Source of the DNA: an uncultured Blautia sp.
Lineage (GTDB): Bacteria; Bacillota; Clostridia; Lachnospirales; Lachnospiraceae
Direction of reading: 5' to 3'
Length of the DNA: 64,000 nucleotides
NCBI GenBank assembly: GCA_945864225.1
Contig: CAMBAL010000007.1
Span: forward strand, 1 to 64,000
Shown: positions 56,248 through 64,000 of the stretch, in pieces
Position numbering within the stretch: the first letter of the stretch is position 1
Layout of the letters: each line of letters opens with the position of its first letter
Notes under the pieces: model-generated
What the model saw: the letters and a program-made list of their open reading frames with translations, nothing else
Told to the model about the DNA's origin: nothing
The model's database searches: none
Program-made: the position numbers and the translations under genes

Positions 56248-57801
56248 TCAGCTTCTGTCCAGAGTGAACCAGAATTCCACACCATTGTCGTAATTCTGCA
56301 CGCCATACTGCTGATTCAGGCCTTCCATAATTGCCTTTACAATGGACAGTCCGATACCGCTGCCGCCGTACTCTCTTGTTCTGGCTTTGTCGACTTTATA
56401 GAATTTGTTCCACAGCATCGGAAGGTCTTCTTCCGGGATAGGATTACCTGTATTAAATACGGTGACTTTTACCCGTTTTTCTTCTTTCCACACATTGATC
56501 TCGATCTGTCTGTCTCCTTCCAGATGATTCAGAGCATTACTGGTGTAATTGGTGACCACTTCTTCTATTTTGAATTCATCTGCCCACACATAAATTGGTC
56601 CTTCTGCCTCAAAGATCACTTTTGCTTCTTTTTGCTGAATCATAATATCCATACTCTGAAGGACACCGCGGATCAGAGATACGATATCAAACCGCTCCAT
56701 CACAGCTGCATCCTTGCCGGATTCCAGCTGATTCAATGTCAGCAGATTTTTTACAAGTTTGTTCATCTTGGCAGATTCATCCATGATCACATCACAGTAA
56801 AATTCCCTGCTCTCCGGATCATCGGATATATTTTCCTTCAGACCTTCCGCATATCCCTGGATCAGCGCAATCGGTGTTTTCAGTTCATGGGAAACATTAT
56901 CAAGGAATTCCTTACGCATCTGATCGATCTTTATCTTGTCCTGGATATCCTTCTGCAGTGTATTATTGGCGGATTTCAGTTCTGATATGGTATTTTCCAG
57001 TTCTTTGCACATCTTATTGAAATTGTCCCCAAGAACATCAATCTCATTGCCTGCGCAGCTCTGATATCTTGCGTCAAAATCCAGATCCGTCATTTGCTGG
57101 GAAAGTTTCGTCAGTTCACTGATCGGTTTTGTGATCCTGTTGGTCATAACCCAGATGATCACACCACTGATCAGAATAATAACCGCACCTACAACGAAAT
57201 AAAAATTGTTCGAAATCGATACACTTTCGCGGATACTCTCCAGAGGCGTACGGATCAGAAAATAGTCTCCGCCGGAAAGTTCACCCCAGCCTTCCACATA
57301 ATCCATACTTGCAAAGCGATCATGCACCTGTTGTATCACATAATTGTCTTCTTTCTCCAGTATGTGGGAAATACCTTTCTTGAGTTCTCTGTCCAGATCA
57401 TACGCATATCCAAACAACCGGTTGCGCAGCATGTCGGGATCATCTCCTGCGGAAGCACGGAGAATGTTGTCCTTGGAAATGACAACCCATGTAAGATTAT
57501 ACCGGGAACTGAAACGGCGCATTTCATCGGAAACCTCAAGCTCTGTCTCCTTACCGTCCGTAAAAGTCTCTTCCGTATCTCCGGAGCCTTCTGCATCATC
57601 CTGCTCTTTCTCTTCCAGACCCTCCAGGTCTTCCATCGTCTCCAGAATCACTTCCGATTTTTTCGTAATATAGTATTTCTCCAGAAATACGGCATTAATC
57701 CCGCTGATTGCCACAATCGATACAAACAGCAGCCCGATAAAAATTGCGGCAATCTGATTCCGCATGGAATGCAGCTTTTTGGGTTTTTTAGGCTTTATCA
57801 T
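56248..57801 (-). CDS. Sensor histidine kinase
   Basis: 517 residues. Two membrane helices (about 15-37 and 200-220) enclose an extracellular sensor of about 160 residues with an acidic EEKEQDDAEGSGDTEE stretch; then HAMP, a coiled stalk, HisKA with phospho-His in NVSHELKTPIALIQGYAEG and a HATPase with NALNHL and GGSGIGLSIV. Its start overlaps the regulator gene by four bases. Signal unknown; the architecture resembles envelope-stress or peptide-sensing kinases. Confidence 0.92.
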   Translation of the reverse strand: MIKPKKPKKLHSMRNQIAAIFIGLLFVSIVAISGINAVFLEKYYITKKSEVILETMEDLEGLEEKEQDDAEGSGDTEETFTDGKETELEVSDEMRRFSSRYNLTWVVISKDNILRASAGDDPDMLRNRLFGYAYDLDRELKKGISHILEKEDNYVIQQVHDRFASMDYVEGWGELSGGDYFLIRTPLESIRESVSISNNFYFVVGAVIILISGVIIWVMTNRITKPISELTKLSQQMTDLDFDARYQSCAGNEIDVLGDNFNKMCKELENTISELKSANNTLQKDIQDKIKIDQMRKEFLDNVSHELKTPIALIQGYAEGLKENISDDPESREFYCDVIMDESAKMNKLVKNLLTLNQLESGKDAAVMERFDIVSLIRGVLQSMDIMIQQKEAKVIFEAEGPIYVWADEFKIEEVVTNYTSNALNHLEGDRQIEINVWKEEKRVKVTVFNTGNPIPEEDLPMLWNKFYKVDKARTREYGGSGIGLSIVKAIMEGLNQQYGVQNYDNGVEFWFTLDRS

Positions 57802-58478
57802 GATTCTACCTCAAATTTGTAACCCATTCCCCAGACGGTTTTAATATATTCGCCTTTCTCTCCCATTTTGCTTCTCAGTTTTTTTACATGAGTATCAATG
57901 GTACGGGCATCTCCGAAATAGTCATAATTCCATACCGAATTCAGGATCTTCTCTCTGGAAAGAGCAATTCCTTCATTTTCCAGAAAATAGGTCAGAAGTT
58001 CAAATTCCTTAAAACTCAGCTCCATAGGTTTGCCGTCCACGGTTGCCAGATGTGCGGCCTTATCGATCACGATTCCCCCTGCGGAAAGCATATCCTGAGC
58101 CATATCCTGTCCGGTCCGGCGCAGAATTGCCTCGACACGGGCAACCAGAATCTTGGGACTGAATGGTTTGGAAATATATTCATCGACCCCAAGATCAAAT
58201 CCAAGAAGTTCGTCACGCTCATCGCCTCTTGCGGTAAGCATGATGATCGGTACTTTGGAATTCTTGCGGATTTCACGGCAGACCTGCCATCCGTCCATCT
58301 TCGGCATCATCACATCCAGAATGATCAGGGCAATGTCTTTTTCTTTATAAAAAATATCCATCGCCTCCTCACCATCTCCTGCTTCCAGTACCTGAAAGTT
58401 TTTTTTCGTAAGAAAGTCTTTTACCAGCTTGCGCATACGGCTCTCGTCATCTACTACAAGTATTTTCAATGCATCCAT
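57798..58478 (-). CDS. OmpR-family response regulator
   Basis: 226 residues; AGGAGGAG precedes the ATG. Receiver with phospho-Asp in LIILDVMMPKMDGWQV and conserved Lys in YISKPF; C-terminal winged helix with RTIDTHVKKLRSKMGEKGEY. Pairs with the kinase downstream (four-base overlap). Targets are unknown. Confidence 0.93.
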   Translation of the reverse strand: MDALKILVVDDESRMRKLVKDFLTKKNFQVLEAGDGEEAMDIFYKEKDIALIILDVMMPKMDGWQVCREIRKNSKVPIIMLTARGDERDELLGFDLGVDEYISKPFSPKILVARVEAILRRTGQDMAQDMLSAGGIVIDKAAHLATVDGKPMELSFKEFELLTYFLENEGIALSREKILNSVWNYDYFGDARTIDTHVKKLRSKMGEKGEYIKTVWGMGYKFEVES

Positions 58479-58638
58479 ATCGCTACTCCTCCTGTCTAAA
58501 CTTGACTATTACTATAACAGAGATTTATGATACTTTTGTGAACATAAAATATTTTTTGAATATTTTTTCATTTTAACCAGACAGAAGGTTTGCCAGGATT
58601 TTTTATATCACTATGATTTAATAACTCAATATACAGAA

Positions 58639-61197
58639 TCAGCAGGTAGCGCCGCCCTGGACATTTTTGCCGAGGATCGCACTCTTGTCAATATTTCCGC
58701 TAATCAGTTTTTCATTGACATAATCAAATCCCAGACGGTTTACGGTATCTGCAAAACGCTCGCCGGAAATGCCCTCATCGCGGAACAGAAGAATAGCTTT
58801 TTCTACCACTTCCATTACTTCCTCTTCGCTTGTAAAAATCTTTGTCAGAGGAGTACCGTGGGCCACCTTTTTGCCCCAGCGTCCGCCGATATATACTTTA
58901 TAGCCGTTCTGATATTCTTCCAGAGCGCCAAATGGACATCTTCCCTTGCAGCGTCCGCAGTTATTACATTCCTTAGGATCGATCTGGATTTTACTATCCA
59001 CTACTTTTGCCACTTTGATCGGACAGTTCTTTTCTACCTGACATACTTTACATCCGCGGCATTTGGAATAATCGATCATCGGAACTCTCTGTCCGATGAT
59101 ACCAAGGTCATTCAGATCCGGTTTTACACAGTTGTTCGGACATCCGCCCACTGCGATCTTGAATTTGTGCGGAAGTGTTACTCCATGATATCCCAGATAG
59201 AAACGTTCGTGAATTTTCTCACTGAGATCAAAGGTGTCGATCAGTCCATACTGACAGGTCGTGCCCTTGCAGGAAACTACCGGACGGACAAGGCTTCCGG
59301 TACCTCCGGTCAGCAATCCGTATCCATTCAGGAATTCGATCACTGCATCAATATTATCATACTTCACGCCCTGGATCTCCATAGTCAGACGGGAGGTCAT
59401 CGTCACTTCGCCGCTTCCGAACTGCTCGGCCGCCTGCGCAATGGCACGATGTTCCTCCACTGTAATGCGGCCGTTTCTGGTAATGACACGAACATTAAAT
59501 ACATCATCAAAGCGCTTGTCCTGCAGACATCCCAGACCCTTCACACGCTTGATCTCTGCTGCACTGAGCTTACCTTCCGTGCGAGGTACCTTCACATTAT
59601 TCACAAACACACCGCCTTCCAGAACTCTGGTATTTGTATATCCATACGCTTTGAGGCGATTCTGCAGGAAATATCCTCTCTTGCCTTTTGTGCAGACCAG
59701 AAGAAGTTTTTCTTCTTTTCCGAATCCTTCCAAAGGACCGGTTACTTTTGTCAGATCGACCCATTCTGCTCCGGGGATGGAGGGAGCCGGCTGCACATCA
59801 ATCACACGGTAACCGCGCGCAGCACCTGCAGCATATTCTGCCGGAGTGAAGCTTTCCAGTTCTCCTGACAGTTTGTTTTCCAGAACACAGCATGCCTGAA
59901 CAAATGGATGAATTGCTGTGGAGAACGGCGGTGCATAAGAGTAATCAAGGGTATCAAAATCTTCAATCTTCGCGCCCATTGCAATCCCTGTCACTGCGAT
60001 ATCTGTCATTTTATCCACAGCGCCGGCACCAACAATCTGAATTCCCAGCAACTTATGGCTTTCTCTGTCTGCGGTCAGTTTTGTCACAAAGCTGGATGCA
60101 CCCGGGTAATAATGCGCTTTATCATCCGTTACCACAGTCACGGATACCGGATCAAATCCTGCTTCTTTGGCCTGCGCTTCTGTCAGACCGGTACGTCCTG
60201 CGCTCAGATCCTCAGCCAGCTTCACCACACCGGTACCGAGGCATCCGCCGTAAGAAGCATCTCCTCCCGTCACATTTTTCGCAAGGCATCTTCCTGTAAT
60301 ATTGGCAGTGGAGCCCATGGCTGACCACTGGCTTTTTCCGGTAATGCGGTTATATACCTGCGCACAGTCACCTGCCGCATAAACATCCGGAAGATTCGTT
60401 CTCTGATAGTTGTCAACGACGATCGTACCGCGGTTCATCTCAATACCGGAATCATTCAGAAATGCCGTCGCCGGACGGATACCGATTGCAAGAACTACAA
60501 GATCACCCTCAAATGTACCAACGCTGGTACGGATACCGGATGCCTTGTATTCTCCAAGGATTTCTTCCAGGACCGCACCTGTAACGATGCGCATTCCTCT
60601 TTTCTGAAGCTGGCGGCGCACATAATCAGCCATATCACTGTCAAAAAGATTCGGCATCACCTGATCCGCCATATCCACTACGGTTACCTTCAGTCCCTTA
60701 GCCATCAGATTTTCCGCAATTTCAAGGCCGATAAAGCCGCCGCCTGCTACTACCGCGCTTTTGCAGTCATTTTCTTCCATATAAGAACGAAGTCCAATGG
60801 CATCATCCGGTGTACGCATAGTAAATACACCTGCAAGACCGGTTCCCGGTACGTCCGGTACAAAAGGAACCGCACCTGTAGCAATGATCAGTTTATCATA
60901 AGCAGTTTCTTCACCATTTGCAAACCGAACCGTCTTCGATGCTGCATCCACACTCACAGCTTCCATCTCTGTACGCACCTTCGCTCCTGTCAATGCGGAA
61001 AACTTCTCCGGTGTATTGACGATCAGTGCATCCCGGGATTCAATCCCACCGCCCACATAATATGGCAGGCCGCAGCCTGCATAGGAAATATCTTTGCTTT
61101 TGGTATAGATACACACCTCTGCACTTCGGTCCTGACGAAGAATTTTGGCAGCCGCCTTTGTCCCTGTGGCAACACCGCCGATAATCACACATCTCAT
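58639..61197 (-). CDS. Fusion: CoA-disulfide/polysulfide reductase + rhodanese + sulfite reductase-like with 2x[4Fe-4S]
   Basis: 852 residues in three modules. 1-450: FAD/NAD(P)H disulfide reductase of the CoADR/NADH oxidase type (IIGGVATGTKAAAKI; single active Cys42 in SYAGCGLPYY; GGGFIGLEIAENL for NAD; VYAAGDCAQV for FAD). 455-535: rhodanese-like domain with catalytic Cys502 in CTKGKRGYF. 545-790: siroheme-type nitrite/sulfite reductase half (MTSRLTMEIQGV; cluster Cys642, 647, 685, 689 in CKGTTC and GGCPNNC) with two inserted ferredoxin motifs (Cys712-724, 743-753). Electrons could flow from NADH through FAD and thiol/persulfide to the Fe-S/siroheme centre. Likely role: reduction of polysulfide, CoA persulfide or sulfite in the cytoplasm; the substrate is inferred. 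Divergent LysR gene shares its promoter region. Confidence 0.88.
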   Translation of the reverse strand: MRCVIIGGVATGTKAAAKILRQDRSAEVCIYTKSKDISYAGCGLPYYVGGGIESRDALIVNTPEKFSALTGAKVRTEMEAVSVDAASKTVRFANGEETAYDKLIIATGAVPFVPDVPGTGLAGVFTMRTPDDAIGLRSYMEENDCKSAVVAGGGFIGLEIAENLMAKGLKVTVVDMADQVMPNLFDSDMADYVRRQLQKRGMRIVTGAVLEEILGEYKASGIRTSVGTFEGDLVVLAIGIRPATAFLNDSGIEMNRGTIVVDNYQRTNLPDVYAAGDCAQVYNRITGKSQWSAMGSTANITGRCLAKNVTGGDASYGGCLGTGVVKLAEDLSAGRTGLTEAQAKEAGFDPVSVTVVTDDKAHYYPGASSFVTKLTADRESHKLLGIQIVGAGAVDKMTDIAVTGIAMGAKIEDFDTLDYSYAPPFSTAIHPFVQACCVLENKLSGELESFTPAEYAAGAARGYRVIDVQPAPSIPGAEWVDLTKVTGPLEGFGKEEKLLLVCTKGKRGYFLQNRLKAYGYTNTRVLEGGVFVNNVKVPRTEGKLSAAEIKRVKGLGCLQDKRFDDVFNVRVITRNGRITVEEHRAIAQAAEQFGSGEVTMTSRLTMEIQGVKYDNIDAVIEFLNGYGLLTGGTGSLVRPVVSCKGTTCQYGLIDTFDLSEKIHERFYLGYHGVTLPHKFKIAVGGCPNNCVKPDLNDLGIIGQRVPMIDYSKCRGCKVCQVEKNCPIKVAKVVDSKIQIDPKECNNCGRCKGRCPFGALEEYQNGYKVYIGGRWGKKVAHGTPLTKIFTSEEEVMEVVEKAILLFRDEGISGERFADTVNRLGFDYVNEKLISGNIDKSAILGKNVQGGATC

Positions 61198-61285
61198 AAC
61201 GCTTCACTCCTTAGTTTTTTCTTCCTCCGGGATTCTTTTTGTTTTTTTCTTCCCTTCTGGGATTTTTTTCCTTCTCTTCGAATTG

Positions 61286-61314
61286 ATTATATAGCGTTTT
61301 TATGATAATATCAA
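61286..61314 (-). promoter_or_regulatory. Promoter of the redox fusion gene
   Basis: Minus strand TTGATA (61314-61309), 17 bases, TATAAT (61291-61286). The -35 overlaps the left half of the LysR-type inverted repeat, so the regulator can block or recruit RNA polymerase. Confidence 0.65.
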
Positions 61315-61332
61315 TTTATGTTTTATTATCAT
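61302..61332. promoter_or_regulatory. LysR-type operator between fusion gene and lysR
   Basis: ATGATAATA (61302-61310) and TATTATCAT (61324-61332) are perfect 9-bp inverted repeats with a 13-base spacer; a third TATTATCA lies at 61345-61352 just before the lysR ribosome site. T-N11-A-like symmetry and divergent position are typical of LysR self-regulation. Confidence 0.6.
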
Positions 61333-61364
61333 TCAATAAATTTTTATTATCAGTGAGGTATGCA

Positions 61365-62216
61365 ATGCTCGATCACAGAATAGAAACTTTTATGGCTGTA
61401 TGCGATGTGATGAACTACCGCAAAGCCGCAGAAATGCTTCATATTACTCAGCCTGCAGTAACACAGCATATCCAGTTTCTGGAAAATGAATATGGATGCC
61501 GTCTTTTCTTATATGAAAACAGAAAACTGACCAAGACACCGCAGGCCTGCCTGCTGGAGGATCATATCCGCGCAATCAGGCAAAGAGAACATGCCCTGCG
61601 CCAGAAATTAAAGAGCAGTGACATCCGGGAATTGAAAATCGGAGCAACCAAAACCATTGGTGATTATGTCATTACCGACCATATCCACTATTTTCTTTCA
61701 CAGCCGGATACGGCTCTGACTCTGATCGTGGACAATACGGAACATCTTTTGAATTTACTGCTGGAAAACAAACTGGATTACGCAATTATCGAAGGATATT
61801 TTGACAAAAAAAGATATGACAGCCAACTGTACAGAAAAGAGCCTTTTGTGGGAATCTGTCAGAAAAACCATCCTTTTGCAGGACGTGAAGTCAAAATTGA
61901 TGAGCTCCTCACAGAAACAATTATTCATCGCGAAGAAGGATCCGGCACACGTGCGATCCTGGAAGAAAAACTGATGGGATATAATGAATCCCTGCTGCGT
62001 TTCCACCGTCATATCTGCATCTCCAGCTTCAAACTGATTCTCGATCTGGTGAAGGCCGGATATGGTGTTTCTTTTGTCTATGACATTCTGGCTGAAAGTG
62101 ATCCGGATATTACTACTTTCACGATCCAGGGCGAACCGATCATCCGTGAATTCAATATTGTGTACCTGAAACATGCAGACGTACAGGAAAAAATCGACTG
62201 GTTTCTTCATAACTGA
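61365..62216 (+). CDS. LysR-family transcriptional regulator
   Basis: 283 residues from ATG 61365 (GTGAGG upstream; the frame open from 61302 would include the operator). N-terminal winged HTH (MAVCDVMNYRKAAEMLHITQ followed by PAVTQHIQFLENEYGCRLF), then a periplasmic-binding-like sensor domain (KIGATKTIGDYVITDHI). Related by context to CysB/CysR-like regulators of sulfur genes. Probably controls the divergent 852-residue fusion gene in response to a sulfur or acyl metabolite; the ligand is unknown. Confidence 0.88.
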   Translation: MLDHRIETFMAVCDVMNYRKAAEMLHITQPAVTQHIQFLENEYGCRLFLYENRKLTKTPQACLLEDHIRAIRQREHALRQKLKSSDIRELKIGATKTIGDYVITDHIHYFLSQPDTALTLIVDNTEHLLNLLLENKLDYAIIEGYFDKKRYDSQLYRKEPFVGICQKNHPFAGREVKIDELLTETIIHREEGSGTRAILEEKLMGYNESLLRFHRHICISSFKLILDLVKAGYGVSFVYDILAESDPDITTFTIQGEPIIREFNIVYLKHADVQEKIDWFLHN

Positions 62217-62284
62217 ACGGATATTTACGAACAAAACAAATTCTTCAATGTAATATAATGCAGCACAACATATAATATGGAACG

Positions 62285-62314
62285 AAAAAAGTGCCGTTGA
62301 CACGGCACTTTTTC
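62285..62314 (+). terminator. Terminator of lysR
   Basis: AAAAAAGTGCCGT pairs with ACGGCACTTTTT around a 4-base loop; A and T runs on both sides. The next frame begins right at its 3' end. Confidence 0.85.
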
Positions 62315-62315
62315 T

Positions 62316-62777
62316 ATGGGACTATCGGAAATTAACTCGAAGAATTACGATATAATCCTCGATAAAGTCAAATTCGCCTCACCAACCCCTGTTACGGATA
62401 GTTCTATGCCAGAGTATTCAGATAATGCTTATATTATCAAAACCGAGATAAAACAGCAACAAAAACATTTGTCGAACAAAGAAATTAGCGAAATAGTCGT
62501 AAAATATAATTCTGGTGTCTCGACATATGAATTAGCTCAAGAATACGGTTGCCATCGCCGCACCATAAGCGATAATCTCAAAAAGCAGGGAATCAAAGTA
62601 ACTAATCAACTTATGGAACGTAAAGGCGTTGTAGAATTAGTTATGCAAATGTACTCAGAATACTACAAACCAGCCGATATAGCCAAAGCTGTCGGGATTA
62701 ATGTCGACTCAGTACGAAAAATCCTAAAAGAGAATAATGTGTATATTCGGAAAAGCTGGGAGTATCCGAGAAAATAA
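62316..62777 (+). CDS. HTH protein, likely C-terminal fragment of a site-specific recombinase
   Basis: 153 residues starting at an ATG with no ribosome site, two bases after the lysR terminator; in-frame stop lies only six codons upstream. Two tandem helix-turn-helix segments, SGVSTYELAQEYGCHRRTI and YKPADIAKAVGINVDSVRKI, resemble the C-terminal HTH pair of serine recombinases (resolvase/invertase family); the catalytic Ser domain is absent. AT-richer than its neighbours. It may be a decayed mobile-element end or a free-standing regulator. Confidence 0.55.
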   Translation: MGLSEINSKNYDIILDKVKFASPTPVTDSSMPEYSDNAYIIKTEIKQQQKHLSNKEISEIVVKYNSGVSTYELAQEYGCHRRTISDNLKKQGIKVTNQLMERKGVVELVMQMYSEYYKPADIAKAVGINVDSVRKILKENNVYIRKSWEYPRK

Positions 62778-62953
62778 GATAGTTAAAGTCCTGTCATTCA
62801 GACTGAAAGTAGTGACCTACTTTGATACGAAATGCACACTCCACAGACTTTTCGTTAAAAGGTGTGCCTTTCATTGAAAGGTTTACCCCTCTATATAGGC
62901 AACAGATATTCTACCACATTGCTTTGCGGTATTCTACCTGTTTTGTAAACAAA

Positions 62954-62993
62954 AAGTGCCCCCGGCAAACCGTCTGGCTGCCGGGGGACACTT
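62954..62993 (-). terminator. Terminator of the repeat-protein gene
   Basis: AAGTG-CCCCCGGCA and TGCCGGGGG-ACACTT form a strong stem; the minus strand continues TTTTTGTTT. Located 47 bases past the repeat-protein stop. Confidence 0.85.
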
Positions 62994-63039
62994 ATGTTCA
63001 GGGGTTTATAGCTGGCAATTCCTGCCTATCGCTTTCCGT

Positions 63040-63357
63040 TTAAAATTTGTGCTTGCTGGTGTATCCGGAAATCCGGCCCGAAGCCCCGTAGTTGGTATAT
63101 CCGCCGCTTGTATTGCGTACGGAATAGCCTCTCGTCCGGCCGGATGAATCGTAATGCTCTATCGTCCCATCGCTTCGTCTTCTGCTGTACCCATTGTATC
63201 CTCCATTTGAGTTGTAATGATTGGTCGAATACCCATCACTATTGAATCTGCTGTAGCCGCCATAGCTGCCGTTGGCACGGTGATGTGTGGTGCTGCCATC
63301 GCTGTTTCTTGTGCTGTACCCTTTAAGGCTTCCCTTGGAATTGTAATGATAATTCAT
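63040..63357 (-). CDS. Gly/Ser/Tyr tandem-repeat protein
   Basis: 105 residues, AAAGGAG before the ATG. Five copies of a unit of about 21 residues: YNSKGSLKGYSTRNSDG, RANGSYGGYSRFNSDG, YNSNGGYNGYSRRRSDG, YDSSGRTRGYSVRNTSGG, YGASGRISGYTS. Consensus G-x-x-x-GYS-x-R-x-SDG; basic, no signal peptide and no hydrophobic core, so possibly a filamentous or RNA-binding small protein, or an extracellular repeat like RHS/YD beta-strands. Function unknown. It shares strand and spacing with the zinc-ribbon gene upstream. Confidence 0.6.
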   Translation of the reverse strand: MNYHYNSKGSLKGYSTRNSDGSTTHHRANGSYGGYSRFNSDGYSTNHYNSNGGYNGYSRRRSDGTIEHYDSSGRTRGYSVRNTSGGYTNYGASGRISGYTSKHKF

Positions 63358-63458
63358 ACTGCATTCTCCTTTACATCAATAAAATATGGTTTTAAAAAAC
63401 GGCTGTACCGCCTTAAGGTGTTTTAAGGAGCATCACCTGCCTTTATAAGCACTGACAT

Positions 63459-63665
63459 TTAATGATGGTGCTCGCACCAAGGACAGACCACAACCTTACG
63501 GTTGCTGTCATGGTCGAAGAAGAAAAACTTGCCGCAGGCGGCACAGCGCTGGGAATAATCCGTGCTGTTAACGCGCTCCTTTGTGCCTCGGATCACCTGA
63601 CGATAGCCGTTGTAGCTACTTGTGTTACCGTTCTGGTTGTTTTTGTTGTTATCATAATAGTTCAT
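63459..63665 (-). CDS. Small zinc-ribbon protein
   Basis: 68 residues; AAAGGAGATATG precedes the ATG. N-terminal half is Asn/Tyr/Ser-rich and disordered (MNYYDNNKNNQNGNTSS); the C-terminal half is a zinc ribbon, QRCAACGKFFFF then VVVCPWCEHHH, two CxxC knuckles 24 residues apart with a trailing His triplet. Probably nucleic-acid or protein binding. Shares its N-terminal MNY style and operon position with the repeat protein downstream. Confidence 0.7.
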   Translation of the reverse strand: MNYYDNNKNNQNGNTSSYNGYRQVIRGTKERVNSTDYSQRCAACGKFFFFDHDSNRKVVVCPWCEHHH

Positions 63666-63713
63666 AATTCATATCTCCTTTATTTTTTCTTCTGCAATGC
63701 AGATTGATTATAT

Positions 63714-64000
63714 TTACTCATAAAGTTTAGAATCTTCAGAATCAGCCATTGACAACAGCTGATCTGCGATTTCCTGGCAATAATCATTGAGCTTAGGAAC
63801 CTGTCCGTAGCGTGCTAAATGGATAAACAGCCGAGCTGGGGGATGAGTCGTGGAAATTTCGCACACGAGGGCCAGTTGACGGGCATAATCCATGATCTTC
63901 GTCTGTACAGAATCCAGAACACAGGAGCCAACGCTTCCGCCGTAAAATATGGGATTTTCTGATACTATCTGCTCTGCCAATCCAACCACACACAGATTTG
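63714..64000 (-). CDS. Hypothetical protein, 5' end outside window
   Basis: The frame is open to the right edge (NLCVVGLAEQIVSENPIFY), so the start lies beyond 64000; the GTG near 63989 is only an internal codon. About 95 visible residues. It contains ISTTHPPARLFIHL, reminiscent of the (S)THPP motif of membrane M48-type peptidases and related proteins, but no catalytic motif is visible. It lies 48 bases upstream of the zinc-ribbon gene on the same strand, so the three may form an operon. Confidence 0.55.
   Translation of the reverse strand, partial: NLCVVGLAEQIVSENPIFYGGSVGSCVLDSVQTKIMDYARQLALVCEISTTHPPARLFIHLARYGQVPKLNDYCQEIADQLLSMADSEDSKLYE

Noticed and set aside
1..64000. CRISPR array, prophage or rRNA operon
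   Set aside because: No regularly spaced repeats, cas genes, phage structural genes or rRNA sequence were seen.

Overview
The window looks like chromosomal DNA of a strict anaerobe of the Firmicutes, most likely Lachnospiraceae and possibly Blautia-like; the genus is only a guess. The grounds are AGGAGG-type ribosome sites, low-to-middle GC, tightly packed anaerobic metabolism (formate channel, selenocysteine genes, a BadF/HgdC-type dehydratase activase, DUF362 ferredoxin protein, two-gene SUF system) and a SpoVB-type flippase. Most genes lie on the minus strand.

Layout: 1-254, 5' part of an esterase. 594-2690, an AT-rich HipB/HipA-like cassette with a third gene. 2825-5753, TraX, a serine hydrolase and a beta-helix protein. 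5082-11098, a minus-strand run selD-selA-FNT channel-topB-beta-helix protein; selD is a UGA-containing selenoprotein gene, so its reading frame looks truncated to an ordinary ORF caller. 11351-15555, asd, argH, queH and a phosphatidylserine decarboxylase gene with an in-frame UGA at codon 33. 15713-19307 (+), an ABC ATPase/permease pair without a binding protein, a KdgK-like kinase and an acidic membrane-anchored protein. 19455-25438, MATE pump, LarE, SufB, SufC, acyltransferase and a DUF3825 protein. 25439-26482 is a 1-kb non-coding stretch with a 160-bp near-perfect palindrome. 26483-35590 holds a homocysteine methyltransferase, then a minus-strand operon: M20 amidohydrolase, potABCD, enzyme I, DUF362 ferredoxin protein. 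35714-37854, YmaF, tRNA-Thr(CGU), a 50-residue protein and fructokinase. 38053-38823, a second HipA-like kinase. 38992-45972, leuB-ilvD-ilvB-serC-serA plus a 63-residue basic protein. 46247-52236, yajC, tgt and a 1409-residue activase. 52366-58478, SpoVB-like flippase, ung, hisF, hisH and a two-component system. 58639-62216, an 852-residue disulfide reductase/rhodanese/sulfite reductase fusion with a divergent LysR regulator. 62285-64000, an accessory tail with a recombinase-like fragment, a Gly/Ser/Tyr repeat protein, a zinc-ribbon protein and a truncated gene.

Metabolic sense: serine (SerC, SerA) and branched-chain amino acids (LeuB, IlvD, IlvB) share one operon. Queuosine is served by QueH and Tgt. 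Sulfur and metal chemistry recurs (SufBC, LarE, the rhodanese/sulfite reductase fusion, homocysteine methylation). Selenocysteine synthesis sits beside a formate-type channel, consistent with a selenoprotein formate dehydrogenase elsewhere in the genome.

The most unusual items are the UGA codons in selD and psd, two families of palindromic repeats (a 60-bp pair at 13979 and 18579; elements ending in GTACATCG at 11125 and 26265), two HipA-like kinase loci, and the three-module redox fusion. All assignments come from reading the sequence; no database search was run.
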